Assembly: GCA_026400425.1 (NCBI GenBank) | Contig: JAPLPC010000579.1 | Span: 1 to 26,938 of the forward strand | DNA length: 26,938 bases | Direction of reading: 5' to 3' | Source: Hyphomicrobiales bacterium | GTDB taxonomy: Bacteria > Pseudomonadota > Alphaproteobacteria > Rhizobiales > Xanthobacteraceae | Shown: piece after piece, positions 24,053 through 26,938 of the stretch | How the letters are laid out: the number at the start of each line of letters is the position of its first letter | Numbering within the stretch: position 1 is the first letter of the stretch | The notes under the pieces: generated by a model | Told to the model about the DNA's origin: nothing | Seen by the model: only the letters and a program-made list of their open reading frames with translations | Database searches by the model: none | Position numbers and translations under genes: made by a program

Positions 24053-24239
24053 TCGGGGGTCTCCAGACTTGGTTTTAATGCGGCACGCGAATCGCGGTTT
24101 GATCTTGGGCCGGGACTGCGAAAGCCTATCGCCTGCCGCGCTGCATTCCCATCACCATAATACGCGATCCGCCCCTTTTAAAGGCAACCCGGGCGCCCCA
24201 TCTCACATCCAGCAATGTGACAATCATGAAGGCATGCCG

Positions 24240-24599
24240 ATGAAAGTCCCGGGTCCGGATCATCCGATCTCTATTTCGCCAGCCGGCAAACATATCCGCG
24301 TCACCGCAGGCGACGTCGTGGTTGCCGACACCACCAACGCCCTGATACTGAAGGAAGCGACCTATCCGGAGGTTTTCTACATCCCCCGCGCCGACACCGA
24401 TATGAGCGTCCTGGCCCGCACCGCGCGGACCACCCACTGCCCCTTCAAGGGCGACGCGAATTACTACACCATCAATGCCGACACGACGCTGGACAACGCG
24501 ATCTGGACCTATGAGGCACCGTTTCCCTCGGTGGCCGAGATCAAGGACCATCTTGCTTTCTATCCGGACAAGGTGAAGATCGAAATCCTGCCCGTCTGA
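24240..24599 (+). CDS. DUF427 domain-containing protein
   Basis: A 119-residue protein that is one DUF427 domain: VRVTAGDVVVADTTNALILKEA near the start, VFYIPRADTDMSVL, and the family's strongest block THCPFKGDANYYTI, then IWTYEAPFPSVAEIKDHLAFYP. The fold is a small beta-sandwich of unknown function; the Cys-Pro-Phe-Lys and His nearby suggest a small-molecule site. The ATG at 24240 has AAGG seven bases ahead; the ATG at 24234 is too close to it. The 187 bases upstream, shared with bolA as a divergent gap, hold nothing I can name. Confidence 0.9.
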   Translation: MKVPGPDHPISISPAGKHIRVTAGDVVVADTTNALILKEATYPEVFYIPRADTDMSVLARTARTTHCPFKGDANYYTINADTTLDNAIWTYEAPFPSVAEIKDHLAFYPDKVKIEILPV

Positions 24600-24650
24600 G
24601 ACTGCGCCCAGGCCATCACGGCTTATCGCGAATGGCTCGCGCCGCCCGAA

Positions 24651-24679
24651 TTGCTCGCGCTGCCATTGCCCCCTATCAT
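24651..24679 (+). promoter_or_regulatory. Candidate promoter of the acyltransferase gene
   Basis: TTGCTC, 17 bases, TATCAT: the -10 matches five of six positions, the -35 only three. It lies about 70 bases before the acyltransferase ATG. Confidence 0.3.
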
Positions 24680-24747
24680 GTTGACCGATCGATGATCGAC
24701 GGTCGTGCCTCTTGCGCGACCGTGTAGCGGGGGCTCGCCGAACCACA

Positions 24748-25865
24748 ATGTCTGACCGTAACGCCGCGCTCGACCGCGCCCGCACCTTCGTGACCCTGCT
24801 GGTGCTCGCGAACCATGCCGTGGTCGCCTATACCGCCTTCGGTCGCTACTACCCCAATCACTATCTGTGGTCGACCGCGCCGATCGTCGATCACCAGCGC
24901 TGGTTCGGCTTCAACGTGCTGACGCTGTTCAACGACACGTTCTTCATGTGCCTGATGTTCATGCTGTCGGGCCTGTTCGTCTGGCCGAGCCTGAAGCGCA
25001 AGAGTATCGGCCATTTCCTGCGCGATCGCGCGTTGCGGCTCGGCCTGCCGTTCCTGGCGATGATCCTGGTGCTGATGCCGATCGCGTATTACGCGTCGTT
25101 CAGCCTTTCCACCAACAAGACCGGCTTCTACGAGTTCTATGTCAATAATTTCAGACAGGGCCAATGGTTTGCGGGCCCCGGCTGGTTCATCTGGTATCTG
25201 CTGTTTCTGGATCTCGTGGCCATCCCGGTGTTTCTGTTTGCACCGAAACTGATCGACGCCATCAACCGGCTGTCGATATCTCCTATGTGCCGTTTCTGTT
25301 TACCGTCGGCGCCGTGCGCTGGTTCAGCCTTGGGCCGCTGCAGGTGCAGTTCAGCCGCATGGCGATCTATGGCGTGTTCTTCTTCGCCGGCATGGGCATC
25401 GGCGCCGCCAATATCGATCAGGGCTTGCTGGCGCGCAGCGGCGCATTGGCGCGGCAATGGCTGTGGTGGACGATCGCTGCGGCCGCCTCGTTCGGCGCGC
25501 TGGCCTATCTCGTCAACTTCCGCCGCATGAAGCTATCCAACCTGACGGGCGCACCGCCATTCTGGTGGCAGTCGAGCTATGGCGTGATCTATGCGGTGGC
25601 CTGCACGCTGATCTGCCTCGCCGTGCTGGCGCTTTTCCTGCGCTTCGGTCAGCGCGACAAGAGCATCTTCGACCCGCTGCGCGCCGACGCCTACGGCATC
25701 TTCGTGATTCACTATCTGCCGATGCTGTGGCTGCAATATGCGATGCTGACGATGCCATGGGGCGCCGGCGCGAAGGCCGCCATCGCGTTCGCGGCAACGC
25801 TGGCGATCAGCTGGGCTGCGACGCGCGCGTTGCGTCAGATCCCGGGCATGACGCGCGTGCTGTAG
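24748..25865 (+). pseudogene. Acyltransferase family (OpgC-like) membrane protein, frameshifted
   Basis: The first part, in the frame of the ATG at 24748, reads SDRNAALDRARTFVTLLVLANHAVVAYTAF, a typical acyltransferase-3/OpgC start, then FMLSGLFVW, RALRLGLPFL and GWFIWYLLFLDL, ending at INRLS near 25277. From there the family continues one frame over (ISYVPFLFTVGAVRWFSLGP to GMTRVL), stopping at 25865. The two parts together give about 370 residues, while such proteins are usually about 390-400. A stretch of roughly a membrane segment seems lost at the junction, not just one base. These enzymes acylate sugars or glucans from the inner membrane. The product as written would be truncated at 25530 after about 80 out-of-frame residues. 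Confidence 0.8.
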
Positions 25866-25914
25866 CCTGCCCCATCCCTATCACACCATCAATGACGACC
25901 GGCAGGAGACCAGC

Positions 25915-26874
25915 ATGCCCGCGCCCGACGCCGACAAGGTGATCCATCTTCTTTTCAACGTCACGCCGACCTTGCTGGAAGACTATCGCGACCCCATCCT
26001 GTCGGCCCTCCAGCGCAGAAGCATCGCCGCACGCGTCGGCCTTCTCGGCGATATCGCGCCGGAGGACGTCGACTACATCGTGCATGCGACGGGCGGCCCG
26101 GTCACCGACTTCGCGCCGTTCACGCATGCGCGCGCCGTCCTCAGCCTATGGGCGGGCGTTGAGAAGATCGTCGGCAACACCACGCTGACGCAGCCGCTCT
26201 GCCGCATGGTCGATGACGGCCTCCGGCAGGGCATGGTCGAATGGGTGGTCGGCCACGTGTTGCGCGCGCATCTCGGGATGGACCATTACGTCCGTGACAA
26301 GCCGCGGGACTGGCAGCAGCATGTGCCGCCGCTTGCGACCGAGCGTTCGGTGACTGTGCTGGGTCTTGGCGAGCTCGGATCGGCAGCCGCGACAGCACTC
26401 GCCCAACTCGGCTTTCGCGTCACCGGCTGGAGCCGCAGCCCGCGCGATGTCAAAGGCATTCGCTGCCTCGCCGGCGCGGCCAGCCTTGCGCAGGCATTGG
26501 CCTCTGCAGAAATCCTGGTGGGACTGCTGCCGCAAACGCCGGAGACGATCGATCTGCTGGACGCCGAGCGATAGGCGCTGCTGCCGCGCGGAAGTGTCAT
26601 CATCAATGCCGGCCGCGGCACGCTGATCGTCGATGACGCGTTGATCGCAGCTCTCGACAGCGGACAAGTCGCACAGGCCACACTGGATGTGTTTCGCACC
26701 GAACCAGTGCCGGCCGATCATCCATTTTGGTCGCATCCAGGCGTCACCATCTCGCCACATATCGCAGCCGCGACGCGGCCTTCGACGGCAGCGGAAAAGA
26801 TCGCAGAGAATATTGCGCGCGCCGAGAACGGCCAGCCGCTGCTGCATGTGGTGGATCGGACGTTGAGCTATTGA
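25915..26874 (+). pseudogene. GhrA-like glyoxylate/hydroxypyruvate reductase, in-frame amber stop
   Basis: One continuous frame of 319 codons reads as a D-2-hydroxyacid dehydrogenase of the GhrA type, broken only by TAG at 26572-26574 (codon 220). Before it are the substrate domain and the NAD(P) site VLGLGELGSAAATAL. After it come all three catalytic residues: Arg in NAGRGT, Glu in RTEPVP, and His in SPHIAAA. A truncated product would be inactive. The likely ancestral codon is CAG (Gln), one C-to-T change. AGGAGA before the ATG is a good ribosome site, and the rest of the frame shows no decay, so the change is recent or a sequencing error. Confidence 0.85.
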
Positions 26875-26891
26875 AGCGCTGACGCCAACGG

Positions 26892-26938
26892 CCTCCCTCC
26901 CCCTTGTGGGGAGGGTCCGCCGATAGGCGGGGGTGGGG
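26892..26938. repeat. C/G-rich palindromic repeat, cut by the window end
   Basis: CCCTCCCC and GGGGAGGG (26895-26915) form a hairpin, followed by CCGCC-GATA-GGCGG (26917-26930) and GGGTGGGG at the edge. It begins 17 bases after the GhrA-like stop. I recognise this type from Bradyrhizobium-like genomes. Confidence 0.7.

Noticed and set aside
26572..26574. Programmed read-through or a special amino acid at the amber codon of the GhrA-like gene
   Set aside because: Pyrrolysine is not expected in this group, no recoding structure is visible, and a C-to-T change at a Gln codon is simpler.
1..26938. CRISPR array, tRNA or rRNA genes, insertion sequences, prophage
   Set aside because: No regularly spaced direct repeats, no cloverleaf or rRNA-like sequence, and no transposase, integrase or phage structural gene were found on reading the window.

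Overview
The window is GC-rich, densely coded chromosomal DNA from an alphaproteobacterium, most likely of the Bradyrhizobium/Rhodopseudomonas/Tardiphaga group (Nitrobacteraceae). This rests on the character of the recognised proteins (PurB starting MIPRYTRPEM, a kinase-universal stress protein fusion, a BolA/Grx4 pair, a DmpA/NylC-like peptidase) and on several families of 80-100 bp palindromic intergenic repeats that I associate with these genomes. There is no rRNA, tRNA, CRISPR array, insertion sequence, phage gene or plasmid gene. The placement is from recognition, not from a search.

Layout. 1-4277: end of an SbcD/YhaO-like nuclease gene overlapping a 1149-residue SbcC/YhaN-like ATPase gene. 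4462-5586: a stand-alone periplasmic branched-chain amino-acid-type binding protein. 5599-8094: a repeat, a flavin-fold PNPOx-like protein and a CcdA-type thiol-disulfide transporter on the minus strand, then a divergent self-processing-type P1 peptidase. 8138-9067: a KTSC-domain mini-protein overlapping tail to tail with an EF-hand protein. 9301-10002: rpe. 10036-12200: a minus-strand pair, a metallophosphoesterase followed by a Ser/Thr kinase fused to a universal stress domain, preceded by a perfect FNR/FixK-type palindrome in class II position. 12412-14962: a secreted protein of unknown function, purB, a repeat and a MOSC protein. 15047-16724: a damaged murI, then rpsD with a near-consensus promoter, a long leader and a strong terminator. 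16745-18095: threonine aldolase between inverted copies of one ~100 bp repeat. 18119-20657: two overlapping paralogous exported serine hydrolases. 20788-24052: grxD and bolA on the minus strand, separated by the plus-strand ergothioneine genes egtB-egtD. 24240-26938: a DUF427 protein, two broken genes (an acyltransferase and a GhrA-like reductase) and a repeat running off the end.

Themes. Redox and stress functions dominate: ergothioneine synthesis, Grx4/BolA iron-sulfur handling, CcdA, a PNPOx protein, and a kinase/universal-stress module probably under oxygen control. Three genes carry lesions. murI has lost the segment with its second catalytic cysteine and is frameshifted. The acyltransferase changes frame, probably with loss of a membrane segment. 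The GhrA-like gene has one in-frame amber stop before its catalytic residues. Either this lineage is losing genes here or the assembly has local errors; the murI lesion matters most because D-glutamate is needed for peptidoglycan.

I saw no clearly new defence or mobile system. The best leads are the FixK-box phosphatase/kinase-USP operon, the egtBD block between bolA and grxD, the murI deletion, and the inverted repeat pair around the threonine aldolase gene.
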